Positions 8,756 through 16,471 of a DNA stretch of 64,000 nucleotides are shown one piece after another. Source of the stretch: Oscillospiraceae bacterium (GTDB lineage Bacteria; Bacillota; Clostridia; Oscillospirales; Oscillospiraceae); contig CAJTCG010000006.1 in NCBI GenBank assembly GCA_910574635.1, forward strand, positions 62,001-126,000, given 5' to 3'. Made by a program: the position numbers and the translations under genes. Numbering within the stretch: the stretch's first letter is position 1; every line of letters starts with the position of its first letter. The notes under the pieces were generated by a model. It did no database searches. It was not told the origin of the DNA and saw nothing but the letters and a program-made list of their open reading frames with translations.

Positions 8756-9443
8756 GCAGGGCCTCCCGAATGTTGGCGGCGTTGATTTCGCCACCCTCAA
8801 AGCTCCGCCGGATCTGGCCCTCCTCCAGTACCAGCACCCGATCGGAGGTCAGGGTAATACTCTCCAGGATGTGGGAGGAGAACAGGACTGTCCCGTATTC
8901 TTTGTACCCGGCGATCAGTTGGTATAGGTACTCCGTGCTCTGGAAGTCCAGCCCGTTTACCGGCTCGTCCAACAGGAGGAGCGGCCGTTTCAGGGCGAAG
9001 GCGGTGATCAGAAACGCTTTTTTCTTATTGCCGGTGGACAGGTCTTTCAGCAGAGTGCCGGTGTAGTCCTCAAAGTGAAAGCCCCGCACCAGTTCCGCTA
9101 CGTCGGACAATTTCATTTTGTACGCCGCCGCCACATAGGACAGGTACTCCCGGAAGGTGAAATACTGGAAGGAGTTGTCCTCGGCAAAGACGGTGTACCG
9201 GCACAGCTTGAAGCCCTTGTCCCGAAAAGTAACCGGCTGGCCGTTCAGATAGATGCTGTCGCAGCGGAAGCCCTCATGGAGACCGGACAGGGCTTTCAAG
9301 AAGGTGGTCTTGCCCGCCCCGTTCAGGCCGATCAGCCCCACCACCTCATGGGGCCGCAGCTGGAGGGAGAAGCCGGACAGCACGTTTTTCCCCTCGCTGT
9401 ACCAGGCGCGGAGGTTTTGCAGCTCCAGGATGTTTTCACCCAT
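8736..9443 (-). CDS. ABC transporter ATP-binding protein
   Basis: 235 aa from the ATG at 9443, preceded by AGGGGGAG. Walker A is LIGLNGAGKTTFLKAL (about residues 36-51). The signature region is LSTGNKKKAFLITAFAL, which has STG in place of the usual SGG. Walker B is LLLLDEPVNGLDF. The degenerate signature is typical of the CcmA/YhaQ-like groups that serve two-domain exporters. It is the central gene of a three-gene unit, with only 2 bases between the upstream stop and this ATG and a 20-base overlap with the permease downstream. Confidence 0.88.
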   Translation of the reverse strand: MGENILELQNLRAWYSEGKNVLSGFSLQLRPHEVVGLIGLNGAGKTTFLKALSGLHEGFRCDSIYLNGQPVTFRDKGFKLCRYTVFAEDNSFQYFTFREYLSYVAAAYKMKLSDVAELVRGFHFEDYTGTLLKDLSTGNKKKAFLITAFALKRPLLLLDEPVNGLDFQSTEYLYQLIAGYKEYGTVLFSSHILESITLTSDRVLVLEEGQIRRSFEGGEINAANIREALHDENEL

Positions 9444-9445
9444 GG

Positions 9446-9622
9446 TCAACTCCCCCTCTTATCGTTCTTCGCCTTTTTCCAGGAGGCCCAGGCGGAAAAC
9501 CCGAAGGCCGCCCCCATCAGGACATAAAGCCCGGCCCACTCCAGATTGCCGGACACGCCGCTGACGGCCGCCGCCGCCAGCCAGATCAGAGCCAGGATAC
9601 CACGAATATAGGCATGACGCAT
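9446..9622 (-). CDS. Small two-helix membrane protein
   Basis: 58 aa starting MRHAYIRGIL after AAGGAGG, 8 bases before the ATG. Two hydrophobic segments at about 7-21 and 30-46 end in a Lys/Arg-rich tail, so it is probably a membrane protein with the tail inside. It opens the operon with the ATPase and permease and may be an accessory subunit. An upstream extension to 9706 is open but has no ribosome site. The family is not recognised. Confidence 0.65.
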   Translation of the reverse strand: MRHAYIRGILALIWLAAAAVSGVSGNLEWAGLYVLMGAAFGFSAWASWKKAKNDKRGS

Positions 9623-9730
9623 AACAGTTTCCTCCTTGAAGCAGTGCTTCCTTTGATGTACCTGCATCATAGCAGAAAACCGGGCGCTGTGCGGGAATGT
9701 CCGCAAACGGCAGGTTTTTGACCGCGAAAA

Positions 9731-9761
9731 GGGGCGCTTGCCCGCAGAGGGTAAGCGCCCC
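9731..9761 (-). terminator. Terminator after the small genes at 9.8-10.3 kb
   Basis: A 13-bp stem GGGGCGCTTGCCC/GGGTAAGCGCCCC (one G-U pair) with a 5-base loop is followed on the minus strand by TTTT. It ends the transcript coming from the GHKL kinase and the two small genes. Confidence 0.75.
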
Positions 9762-9790
9762 GATAAGCTTGAAGTGGTAATTTACATTTG

Positions 9791-10000
9791 TTACTCTCGG
9801 ATTGGCTTCATATTAAACCTTTTCCGAACCTTTCTGCCTAATTGATGAAGTCTTTTTTCTTGCTCGTCTGTTAATTCCGAAACACGATTCCAAAGAATAC
9901 GGATAAAAGTTTCTGCATTATCCGCATTCAACGTCTCAGCAATTCTTTCTGCATATTCTTGGAGTTCCTCTGGTTTGCATGTTGTTAATTCGTCAAACAT
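9791..10000 (-). CDS. Small hypothetical protein, low GC
   Basis: 69 aa from the ATG at 10000, chosen because GGAGG lies about 10 bases before it; an upstream start at 10051 has no site. It is mostly helical and charged (PEELQEYAERIAETLNADNAETF) with a basic C terminus (GRKVRKRFNMKPIRE). There is no membrane segment. Base composition is clearly lower in GC than the flanking genes, which suggests a separate origin. The family is not recognised. Confidence 0.6.
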   Translation of the reverse strand: MFDELTTCKPEELQEYAERIAETLNADNAETFIRILWNRVSELTDEQEKRLHQLGRKVRKRFNMKPIRE

Positions 10001-10060
10001 ACGACATGACCTCCCTGTATATCCCGATTTGTCGCTCTGATTATAGCACAAGCTCGTTCT

Positions 10061-10267
10061 CTAAGCAATCCGATGAAAAACAACCGTCTGCTCCTTCATA
10101 GAGATTTTCCCAACCTGATACCCGTAGTCCGTCAATTCCTTTTTGTATTTCAGGAAAGAGTGGTCAATGGGTATCCCCGCGATCTCCTGGATCTGCCCGA
10201 AGGTCAATTTCAGGGCCGGGCTTCCATCCTTTTGCACATAGGTCCACAAAGCGTCGTATTTACTCAT
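10061..10267 (-). CDS. Small DUF7662-like protein
   Basis: 68 aa starting MSKYDALWTYVQK after GGAGG. The pattern MSKYDxLW...LTFxxIxxIxG...SFLKYKKELTDYGYQVGKISMKEQTVVF is that of small clostridial proteins of the DUF7662 type, whose function is unknown. Its start overlaps the end of the kinase gene (ATGAGTAA shared), so it is in the LytTR/GHKL operon. It is cytosolic and has no membrane segment. Confidence 0.65.
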   Translation of the reverse strand: MSKYDALWTYVQKDGSPALKLTFGQIQEIAGIPIDHSFLKYKKELTDYGYQVGKISMKEQTVVFHRIA

Positions 10268-11564
10268 GAATATCCTCCATTCCCTGAAAGGACAGTGTAG
10301 CCACCGCCCGGAAAACCTCCCCGGAGACACCGGCCCGAACCATTCCGTCGTATTTTTCCGCGGCGGTCTGGGCGCTTTTCAGGCCCCAGTCGTGGAGACC
10401 GCCCTCGGTCTTGGTGGTTTTCAGTTCGCCCTTCTCCTGGACAGGGGCGCCGGCGAAGCTGTTCTCCACCTTGATGACCAGCATCTGGTGGATACGGCGG
10501 ATAGTGAGGGTCACCGTCCGCCCCGATGGGTCCGGCACCTGCCGGGCCGCCTCAATGGCGTTGTCCAACAGGTTCCCCAAAATCGCGCACAGATCCACGC
10601 TGCGGATATTGGTGCGGCGGGGAAACTCCACCTGGACCTGGAACCGGATACCATCAGCCTCCGCTGCGGCCGCCTTGCTGTTGATCAGGTAGTCCGCCGT
10701 CTCGTCCCCTGTCCAGACGGCGGCGGTCAGGTTCCGCACAGGGGCCTGCAATTCGTCCAGGTAGCGGACAGCCTCCCCGTACTTCTCATGGGTGAGGAAC
10801 TGCCGCAGGACACCGATGTGGTTGTGGAAGTCGTGGAACAGCTTGGCGTTGACCTGATAGGCCCGGTTGACGGCGGTATAGTCCCGCTCCAGCAGCTCGG
10901 CCTGCTCCGAGTTCAGCCTTGCCAGCTCCTTTTCCACCTCGTACTGCCTGTTGATGTTGAACACCAGCACCGACATCATCAGCACCACCGCCAGGATGGT
11001 CCACATATAGAGGGTGTCGTCGGGGATCGCCAGAACTGTCTGTTCCGACAGCGTGATGACCCCGAGGAATCCCGCCAGCGTCAGCGCGGAGACGGCCCGG
11101 AACGCAGATTTGCGGTTGATCTCCCGGTCTCTGGAGAGCCAGACCGCCAAAACGGTCAGGAGCCCGTGGAGCAGCCAGAGGGCGGACTGTCCGGCCAGCG
11201 TTCCGGTATTGAGGAAGTCCTGGGAGCGGAGCAGCACACCCAGCCCTGCCGATAAGAGAAACGACCAGAAGGAGACGCCAATCTCGTAAAAGATACCGAC
11301 AAACAGGCCCATTCTCAGCCCGGCCCCTTGCAGCCGGGGGGCGCAGGCGGCAATCAGAACCGCCTCCAGGGCCATCCGGTAGAAATCCGGCGCATGGAGC
11401 AGGGACAGCAGAACCGTGAGGGCCAGCGCCCCTGCCAGCCCTGCCGCGATGCTTTTTCGGTCTGGGCTCTTTACGGACAGCAGCCGGTGAACGAGAGTCA
11501 GTCCCACAAGCACACGCACCGCCCCGGTCAACATACTGGAGAGCAGCAGAAACACGTCCGTCAT
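10260..11564 (-). CDS. GHKL-domain sensor histidine kinase (AgrC/LytS-like)
   Basis: 434 aa. Six or so membrane helices fill residues 1-205, followed by a short coiled coil. The phosphoacceptor motif is LFHDFHNHIGVLRQFL (about 243-258). The GHKL ATPase has LCAILGNLLDNAIEAA (N box) and a C-terminal GLHDWGLKSAQTAAEKYDG block. It overlaps the LytTR regulator by 4 bases. Such pairs usually sense peptides or membrane stress. No AgrB or AgrD homologue is present nearby, so the signal is unknown. Confidence 0.9.
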   Translation of the reverse strand: MTDVFLLLSSMLTGAVRVLVGLTLVHRLLSVKSPDRKSIAAGLAGALALTVLLSLLHAPDFYRMALEAVLIAACAPRLQGAGLRMGLFVGIFYEIGVSFWSFLLSAGLGVLLRSQDFLNTGTLAGQSALWLLHGLLTVLAVWLSRDREINRKSAFRAVSALTLAGFLGVITLSEQTVLAIPDDTLYMWTILAVVLMMSVLVFNINRQYEVEKELARLNSEQAELLERDYTAVNRAYQVNAKLFHDFHNHIGVLRQFLTHEKYGEAVRYLDELQAPVRNLTAAVWTGDETADYLINSKAAAAEADGIRFQVQVEFPRRTNIRSVDLCAILGNLLDNAIEAARQVPDPSGRTVTLTIRRIHQMLVIKVENSFAGAPVQEKGELKTTKTEGGLHDWGLKSAQTAAEKYDGMVRAGVSGEVFRAVATLSFQGMEDIHE

Positions 11565-12280
11565 ATGTGCGCCCCCCAGTAGGCGTTGATCTGCGCCTTT
11601 ACCTCTTGCAGATGGGAGCGGCTGATGGGGAGGGCGGCGCCGTTTTTCAGCACAACCGTACCCTCCCTGACCTGCATGACATGGATCATGTTGACGATGC
11701 AGCCCCGGTCGATGAAGATAAATTCCTCCGCGGCCAGCTCCTCATAGACCTGCTGTAAGCTCTTGCGCACCTTTGCCGCGCCGCCTGCGGTGGTGATGCT
11801 GGTGTTTTTCCCGTCCCGCGAGAGGAAAAGGATATCCTTGTATGGAATTTTCTCCAGACGGCTGTTGGTCTGGATGGTGTAGAACTTCCCCTCCTCCAGC
11901 TCAATCAGCCGAATGGCGTCGCAGATTGCCCCGGGAAGCCGCCGGGCAATATCGTTCTTGGGAACGTACCGGAAGATGGACAGCTCAAAGGCGTCGATGG
12001 CGTACTCCACATGGGAGGTAATGAAGATGATTTTCACATTGGGCAAAACGGGCCTGATCTTCCCGGCCAGCTCCATCCCGGTGCTGCCGGGCATCTCGAT
12101 GTCCAGCAGGATCAGGTCAAAGAAAAATCCATCCTCGGTGATGTCGTAAAACAGGTTGTCGCTGTGGGTGTAGGCGGCGATCTCGCCGGCGCTTCCGCAT
12201 TGCTTCAGGCAGTCCTCAGCAATTTTTCGGTTGGATTGGACGGTAGCGCCGTCGTCGTCGCAGATGGCAATACGCAGCAT
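11561..12280 (-). CDS. LytTR-family response regulator (AgrA-like)
   Basis: 239 aa from the ATG at 12280, 11 bases after GGGAGG. The in-frame GTG at 12292 directly abuts the ribosome site and is less likely. The receiver domain has ICDDDG near residue 5 and LLDIEMPGSTG (Asp about 59). The C-terminal LytTR DNA-binding domain (about 138-235) contains FYTIQTNSRLEKIPYKDIL and ISRSHLQEV. It is translationally coupled to the GHKL kinase downstream. The promoter region lies among palindromic repeats at 12319-12445. Confidence 0.92.
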   Translation of the reverse strand: MLRIAICDDDGATVQSNRKIAEDCLKQCGSAGEIAAYTHSDNLFYDITEDGFFFDLILLDIEMPGSTGMELAGKIRPVLPNVKIIFITSHVEYAIDAFELSIFRYVPKNDIARRLPGAICDAIRLIELEEGKFYTIQTNSRLEKIPYKDILFLSRDGKNTSITTAGGAAKVRKSLQQVYEELAAEEFIFIDRGCIVNMIHVMQVREGTVVLKNGAALPISRSHLQEVKAQINAYWGAHI

Positions 12281-12318
12281 GGAATGCTCCACCTCCCTTA
12301 TTATTATGACGGAATATT

Positions 12319-12353
12319 ATATTACTTCCGAACTGAAAGGCCGGAAGTAATAT
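12319..12353. repeat. Palindromic repeat (TTCCG...CGGAA type), copy 1
   Basis: Perfect 12-bp arms ATATTACTTCCG/CGGAAGTAATAT flank an 11-base loop, upstream of the LytTR gene that starts at 12280. It shares the ATTACTTCCG/CGGAAGTAAT arms with the copies at 12415 and 14701, but the loop differs. Confidence 0.7.
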
Positions 12354-12362
12354 GTGCCATAT

Positions 12363-12397
12363 TTTGCGGTTGCCGCTGTTTACAGCGGCGAGCAAAA
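12363..12397. repeat. GC-rich hairpin between the two LytTR operons
   Basis: An inner stem GCCGCTG (12372-12378)/CAGCGGC (12383-12389) is enclosed by TTTTGC/GCAAAA. It lies between two palindromic repeats. Its role is unknown; it could terminate the upstream kinase transcript. Confidence 0.5.
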
Positions 12398-12414
12398 CGG
12401 CTTAAATCAAATGG

Positions 12415-12445
12415 ATTATTTCCGAGTTTTAAGCTCGGAAATAAT
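12415..12445. repeat. 31-bp palindromic repeat, copy 2
   Basis: 12-bp arms ATTATTTCCGAG/CTCGGAAATAAT enclose the 7-base loop TTTTAAG. The reverse complement of the copy at 14701-14731 matches it at 30 of 31 positions, so the two copies are in inverted orientation around the 12531-14526 gene pair. Confidence 0.75.
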
Positions 12446-12530
12446 ACTACGCCTGCCCTGCACCGGCAAGCAGCCATCCGTCTGTTTGCTATGAAATGCT
12501 TCCATCGCTGACTTCCGCGTAGAGCCGGCC

Positions 12531-13811
12531 CTATTGCAGGGCCGAAATGTTCAGCAGCACACTCAAATAAAATTGCCGTCCGTTTTTCTCCGTCAGCATC
12601 GCCCCGTGGTACTTTCCCGCCACCGCCTTGATGTTGGAAAGCCCGGTTCCCGCTAAGGGCAGCGGCCCATCCGAGCAGGTGTTCTCAAAGGTCAGCATAT
12701 AAAAATCTCCCTGCTGTTTCCCGCTGATGCGGATGGCTTTGGCTCCATCATTTGCACGGCAGGCGGCGATGGCGTTGTCCAGGGCGTTGGCAAAGAGCAC
12801 GCACAGGTCAAAGTCGTCAATCCCGCAGGGCTTGGGCAGGACCAGGGACACCTCCGCCGCGATCTCCTTCGCCAGCCCCAGCTTCTCCCCCAGCAGGATG
12901 TCCACCACTGGGTTGCCGGTCTGATAGGGGAAGGACAGGGCCTCCGAAACGGCCTCCAGCTTTTTCAGGTATTCCCTGCCCTCCTCCAGTTTTCCGTTTT
13001 TGAGTAAACCGTCCAATACGGACAGATGATTTTTGATATCGTGGCGGAAGGATTTTGTTTGCTCATAACGCACCTGAGCCTCGGTGATGTAGACTTTCTG
13101 TGTGTGCGCGGCCTGGGTCAGCGATTGCAGCTCCGCCTGAGCCTGAAAGCCCTTGCAGAGCTGGCGGTGGGCGTACAGGGTGCACAGCAGCGCCGCCAGG
13201 CCCATGACTTGCAGGAGCAGCAGCGTACTGTGCCTGCCAACCTCTTCCAGAGAAATGACGGGGGCAAAAAAGCTGTAGGCAGTCTCGAGGATATACAGCT
13301 CCGCGGCAAAGAAAAACAGTCCGGGAAACAGCAGAAGTCCGATATAAGGCGTCTGGCTGTCCTCCGTCCAGGCCAGGAGCTTCAGTACAGCATAATAGCA
13401 GCCGGCGCACAGCACAAAGAAAAGGAGCTGTGCCGCTAAAAGCAATAGATACAGCAGCGGGCTTCCGATAAAGCGTGGAAAGAGCGCCGCCTCCACGGAG
13501 TTGATGATTCCGAAAGAGAGCTGTGAGATGTAGAAGGACAGCACGGCGGCCAGCCAGGACACGGATTGCAGATTTCCCATCCCAAAGCGGCTGAGTCCGT
13601 AGAGCGCCAGCACGCCCACGCCAACGGGGAGGGTTCCGTCAAGGGCGAGTCTGTCCGAGATAAGCTGAATCATACCCAAGAGGAGAAAATAAGCGGCAAA
13701 GTACCATTTTTTCAGTTTCTTCCCGGTGAGGCGGCTGACAAAGACCATGTGCATCACCCCGTGTCCCACAATGAGGCAGAGGCTGTCCAGAAGCAGAGCG
13801 AAATAGTCCAT
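12531..13811 (-). CDS. GHKL-domain sensor histidine kinase (second LytTR pair)
   Basis: 426 aa. About six membrane helices span residues 3-200, then a linker (TQAAHTQKVYITEAQVRYEQ), a phosphoacceptor motif SFRHDIKNHLSVLDGLLK and a GHKL ATPase domain with LCVLFANALDNAIAAC and GTGLSNIKAVAGKYHG. It starts one base after the stop of the LytTR regulator gene. It is similar in layout to the kinase at 10260-11564 but not obviously a recent duplicate. The stimulus is unknown. Confidence 0.9.
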   Translation of the reverse strand: MDYFALLLDSLCLIVGHGVMHMVFVSRLTGKKLKKWYFAAYFLLLGMIQLISDRLALDGTLPVGVGVLALYGLSRFGMGNLQSVSWLAAVLSFYISQLSFGIINSVEAALFPRFIGSPLLYLLLLAAQLLFFVLCAGCYYAVLKLLAWTEDSQTPYIGLLLFPGLFFFAAELYILETAYSFFAPVISLEEVGRHSTLLLLQVMGLAALLCTLYAHRQLCKGFQAQAELQSLTQAAHTQKVYITEAQVRYEQTKSFRHDIKNHLSVLDGLLKNGKLEEGREYLKKLEAVSEALSFPYQTGNPVVDILLGEKLGLAKEIAAEVSLVLPKPCGIDDFDLCVLFANALDNAIAACRANDGAKAIRISGKQQGDFYMLTFENTCSDGPLPLAGTGLSNIKAVAGKYHGAMLTEKNGRQFYLSVLLNISALQ

Positions 13812-13812
13812 G

Positions 13813-14526
13813 TCAAATACCCCTCTCTTTCATATAGCGCAAAAGGGCCTGGGTCAGTTCCCGCTCCCGCAGCCGGGAGGCGGGGATGCGTTCCCCCTGA
13901 GCCAGCAGAACCTGTCCGTCCTGACATCCGCGCACATAGTCCAGATTGACCAAGAAGCTGCGATGGCACTTGAAAAAGCGCCCGTCTACCCGGCGCTCCA
14001 GATCCTCCAGCTTGTCGTAGTAGTCGCTCACTGTCCCGTCATGTTTGTGAAGGTAGATTTTCCGGCCCAACACCTCGCAGTACACAATGTCCGACAGGAG
14101 AACCACCTCGCAGCCAGTTCCCCGCTGGATCACAATGTCTTCAGCCGTCTTCCGATCCAAGGAGCGGAGCACCCGCTCCATCGTCTGTTTGAAGCGGTCC
14201 CTGTCCAGGGGCTTGAGCAGATAGTCGTATGCTTCCACCTGAAAAGCGTCAAAAACAAGCTCCTTCAGAACCGTTACAAAGACCAACAGGCTGTGGTCTC
14301 CCCGCCGGCGCAGCAGCTTGGCCGTCTCCATGCCGTCCGGCTGTTCCATCTGGATGTCCAGAAAAATCACATCAAAGCGATCAATCGCATCCAGCAGGGC
14401 GCGGCCATCGGAAAAGCTGCTGACTGAATAAGCGGTGATTAGATTTTCTTTCATATAGTCCGCAAGATGGCCGGCAAGCTCCTGGGCCATCAGCGGTTCA
14501 TCGTCGCAGATCGCAAATTTTATCAT
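13813..14526 (-). CDS. LytTR-family response regulator (second pair)
   Basis: 237 aa from the ATG at 14526 (MIKFAICDDEP). The receiver domain has CDDE near residue 7 and IFLDIQMEQPDGME (Asp about 57). The LytTR domain covers about 138-235, with CEVVLLSDIVYCEVLGRKIYLH and ECHRSFLVN-like RFFKCHRSFLVNLDYV. First in the operon with its kinase. Two exact 9-bp LytTR-type repeats lie 72-101 bp upstream of the start, indicating autoregulation. The ribosome site is weak (GGTGGTG). Confidence 0.92.
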   Translation of the reverse strand: MIKFAICDDEPLMAQELAGHLADYMKENLITAYSVSSFSDGRALLDAIDRFDVIFLDIQMEQPDGMETAKLLRRRGDHSLLVFVTVLKELVFDAFQVEAYDYLLKPLDRDRFKQTMERVLRSLDRKTAEDIVIQRGTGCEVVLLSDIVYCEVLGRKIYLHKHDGTVSDYYDKLEDLERRVDGRFFKCHRSFLVNLDYVRGCQDGQVLLAQGERIPASRLRERELTQALLRYMKERGI

Positions 14527-14597
14527 GTTCACCACCACGTTTTTCTATTAATCTATCAGATTAGCAAAAGATGGACAGGGATGCAACCCCCAATGCC

Positions 14598-14627
14598 ATG
14601 AAATGTCTCGAATATGTCATGAAATGT
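14598..14627 (-). promoter_or_regulatory. LytTR-type operator before the second LytTR operon
   Basis: Two identical ACATTTCAT 9-mers on the minus strand (14627-14619 and 14606-14598) are 21 bp apart start to start, with a partial third copy (ACATATTCG) between them. This is the classical spacing for LytTR dimers. The same element lies at 2700-2729. Confidence 0.65.
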
Positions 14628-14700
14628 ATTCATCCCGCGCAAAAGGCCGGCGGGGCAGCCGCCGCACTGGCCTGGAGGGGAGATGGAACTACAGTCAGGT

Positions 14701-14731
14701 ATTATTTCCGAGCTTAAAACTCGGAAGTAAT
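14701..14731. repeat. 31-bp palindromic repeat, copy 3
   Basis: Arms ATTATTTCCGAG/CTCGGAAGTAAT enclose loop CTTAAAA, the reverse complement of the loop of copy 2. A GC-rich inverted repeat (AGGCC...GGCCT around GGCGG/CCGCC) lies just before it at about 14643-14675. From 14740 to 14960 the sequence is AT-rich and holds no gene I can support. Confidence 0.75.
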
Positions 14732-14966
14732 ATCTACCGGTTGTTCCGCCCAAAAGTAATCGCAAAGATCCTTGGAACTATGATAAACAGTTGTACAAGC
14801 AGTGCAATCAGGCGGAGAGGATTTTTCGCCGTGTCAAACATTTTCACCGCATTTTCACGCGCTATGATAAGCTTGATGTTATCTTTTTGGCTTTTGTCTA
14901 TTTTGCGTGTATTACGGATGCCCATATGTGAATACACTCTAAATTTCCCAAAAGATAAAAAAGCGA

Positions 14967-14995
14967 TTGAACTTTTCTCCCATTTCCTGTATAAT
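14967..14995 (+). promoter_or_regulatory. Sigma-A promoter of the nucleoside transporter operon
   Basis: TTGAAC (14967-14972) and TATAAT (14990-14995) have a 17-bp spacer, about 70 bases before the BMP lipoprotein gene. Confidence 0.85.
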
Positions 14996-15065
14996 CAGAT
15001 CTGCCGGGGAGAAGTTTTGGCCCCGCCGCTTTCCATACACATTTTTATTAAGGAGGAAAACCAGT

Positions 15066-16346
15066 ATGAAGAAGTTTCTTGCATTGCTGCTGTCTATGAT
15101 TCTGGTCCTGAGCCTAACCGCCTGCGGAGGCGGCGGAGGCGAAGACAGCAAGCCCGCGGACGAGTCCAAGCCCGCCGACACCCAGCCGCCCGCCGATTCC
15201 GGCAGCGAGCCCGCCGAGGGCAAAACCGTGAAGGTGGGCCTCATCTGCATCGGCGACGAAAACGACCAGGGCTACACCTACAACTTCATCCGGGGCAAGG
15301 AGGCCGCCACAGAGGCCCTGGCCGCCAAGGGCATCACCGTGGAATGGGTCACCAAATGGAACATCGGAGAGGACTCCGGCTGCGAGGACGCCAACATCGA
15401 GTTGGCGGACGAGGGCTGCGACCTCATCATCAACAACTCCTTCGGCTTCGAGCCCTTCATGCTGAAGGTGGCCCCCGACTATCCCGAAATCGAGTTCATC
15501 GCCTGCACCAACCAGGCCTCCTGGGGAGACAGCCTGGACAACACCCACAACGCCTTCGCCAACATCTATGAGGGCCGGTACCTTGCGGGCATCGTGGCGG
15601 GCATGAAGCTCCAGCAGATGATTGACGACGGGGAAATTTCCGCCGATCAGGCCGTCATCGGCTACGTTGGCGCCTTCTCCTTCGCCGAGGTTATTTCCGG
15701 CTTCACCTCTTACTTCCTGGGCGCCCGGAGCGTCTGCCCCAGCGTCACCATGAAGGTCCAGTTCGTGGGCTCCTGGTCCGACGCCACGGAAGAGGCCAAC
15801 GCCGCTTCCGCCCTGGCGGACATGGGCTGCGTCATGATCTCCCAGCACTCCGACAACACCACCCCCGCCACCACGGCCCAGTCCAAGGGCGTGTTCCACA
15901 CGGGCTATAACAACGACATGATCTCCGTCGCCCCCGAGGCTTCCCTCATCGGCACCCGGATCAACTGGGCCCCCTACTTCGAGTACGCCATCGAGTCCGT
16001 GGCCAACGGAGAGAGCTTTGACCAGGACTGGTGCCACGGCATGGACATGGACGCCGTGGTCATGACGGACCTGAACGAGGCCATTGCCGCCCCCGGCACC
16101 GCCGAGAAGCTGGCGGAAGTGGAAGACAAGCTCCGCACCGGCGATCTCCAGGTCTTCGACACCTCCACCTTCACCATCGAGGGTAAGGCTCTGGAAAGCG
16201 CCTTCGCCCTGGACACCGACGGCGACTTCACTCCCGACTCCGAGGAGGCCGTATTCGACGGGGCCTTCCACGAGTCCTACTTCCAGTCCGCTCCCTACTT
16301 CGCCTTGTCCATCGACGGCATCGAGTGGCTGAACTCCGCGTTCTAA
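15066..16346 (+). CDS. BMP/Med family nucleoside-binding lipoprotein
   Basis: 426 aa. A signal peptide with lipobox (LSLTAC, Cys about 20) is followed by a Gly- and Asp/Lys/Pro-rich linker to about 56, then the BMP-family periplasmic-binding fold (KVGLICIGDENDQGYTYNF, CDLIINNSFGFE, GYVGAFSFAEVISGFTSYFLGA). The start ATG follows AAGGAGG. It is the substrate-binding subunit of an ABC importer whose ATPase and two permeases follow. BMP systems of this type take up purine nucleosides; the specificity here is inferred. A hairpin after the gene probably keeps its level above that of the transporter subunits. Confidence 0.9.
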   Translation: MKKFLALLLSMILVLSLTACGGGGGEDSKPADESKPADTQPPADSGSEPAEGKTVKVGLICIGDENDQGYTYNFIRGKEAATEALAAKGITVEWVTKWNIGEDSGCEDANIELADEGCDLIINNSFGFEPFMLKVAPDYPEIEFIACTNQASWGDSLDNTHNAFANIYEGRYLAGIVAGMKLQQMIDDGEISADQAVIGYVGAFSFAEVISGFTSYFLGARSVCPSVTMKVQFVGSWSDATEEANAASALADMGCVMISQHSDNTTPATTAQSKGVFHTGYNNDMISVAPEASLIGTRINWAPYFEYAIESVANGESFDQDWCHGMDMDAVVMTDLNEAIAAPGTAEKLAEVEDKLRTGDLQVFDTSTFTIEGKALESAFALDTDGDFTPDSEEAVFDGAFHESYFQSAPYFALSIDGIEWLNSAF

Positions 16347-16356
16347 TTCAGCCTAC

Positions 16357-16399
16357 AAAAGAACTTGATAGGGGCCCCTGCGGGGGCCCCTGTTCTTTT
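16357..16399 (+). terminator. Attenuating hairpin between the binding protein and the ATPase
   Basis: Stem AGGGGCCCC (16370-16378)/GGGGCCCCT (16383-16391) is extended by AAAAGAAC (16357-16364)/GTTCTTTT (16392-16399). It lies inside the operon, so it probably lets only part of the transcription continue. Confidence 0.65.
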
Positions 16400-16471
16400 C
16401 CACTCCATCCCGACTCCGCCCGGCGCAAGCGCAGTTCCCCGCCGGGACCTCTTAGAAAGGATGAGCGTTTT

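Noticed and set aside
10260..14627. Possible agr-type quorum-sensing locus
   Set aside because: The kinases and LytTR regulators look AgrC/AgrA-like, but no AgrB protease or AgrD peptide gene is visible in or near the operons.
14734..14937. Minus-strand frame of 67 codons with a hydrophobic segment
   Set aside because: The start has no ribosome site, no neighbour relation or motif supports it, and the region is AT-rich intergenic DNA.
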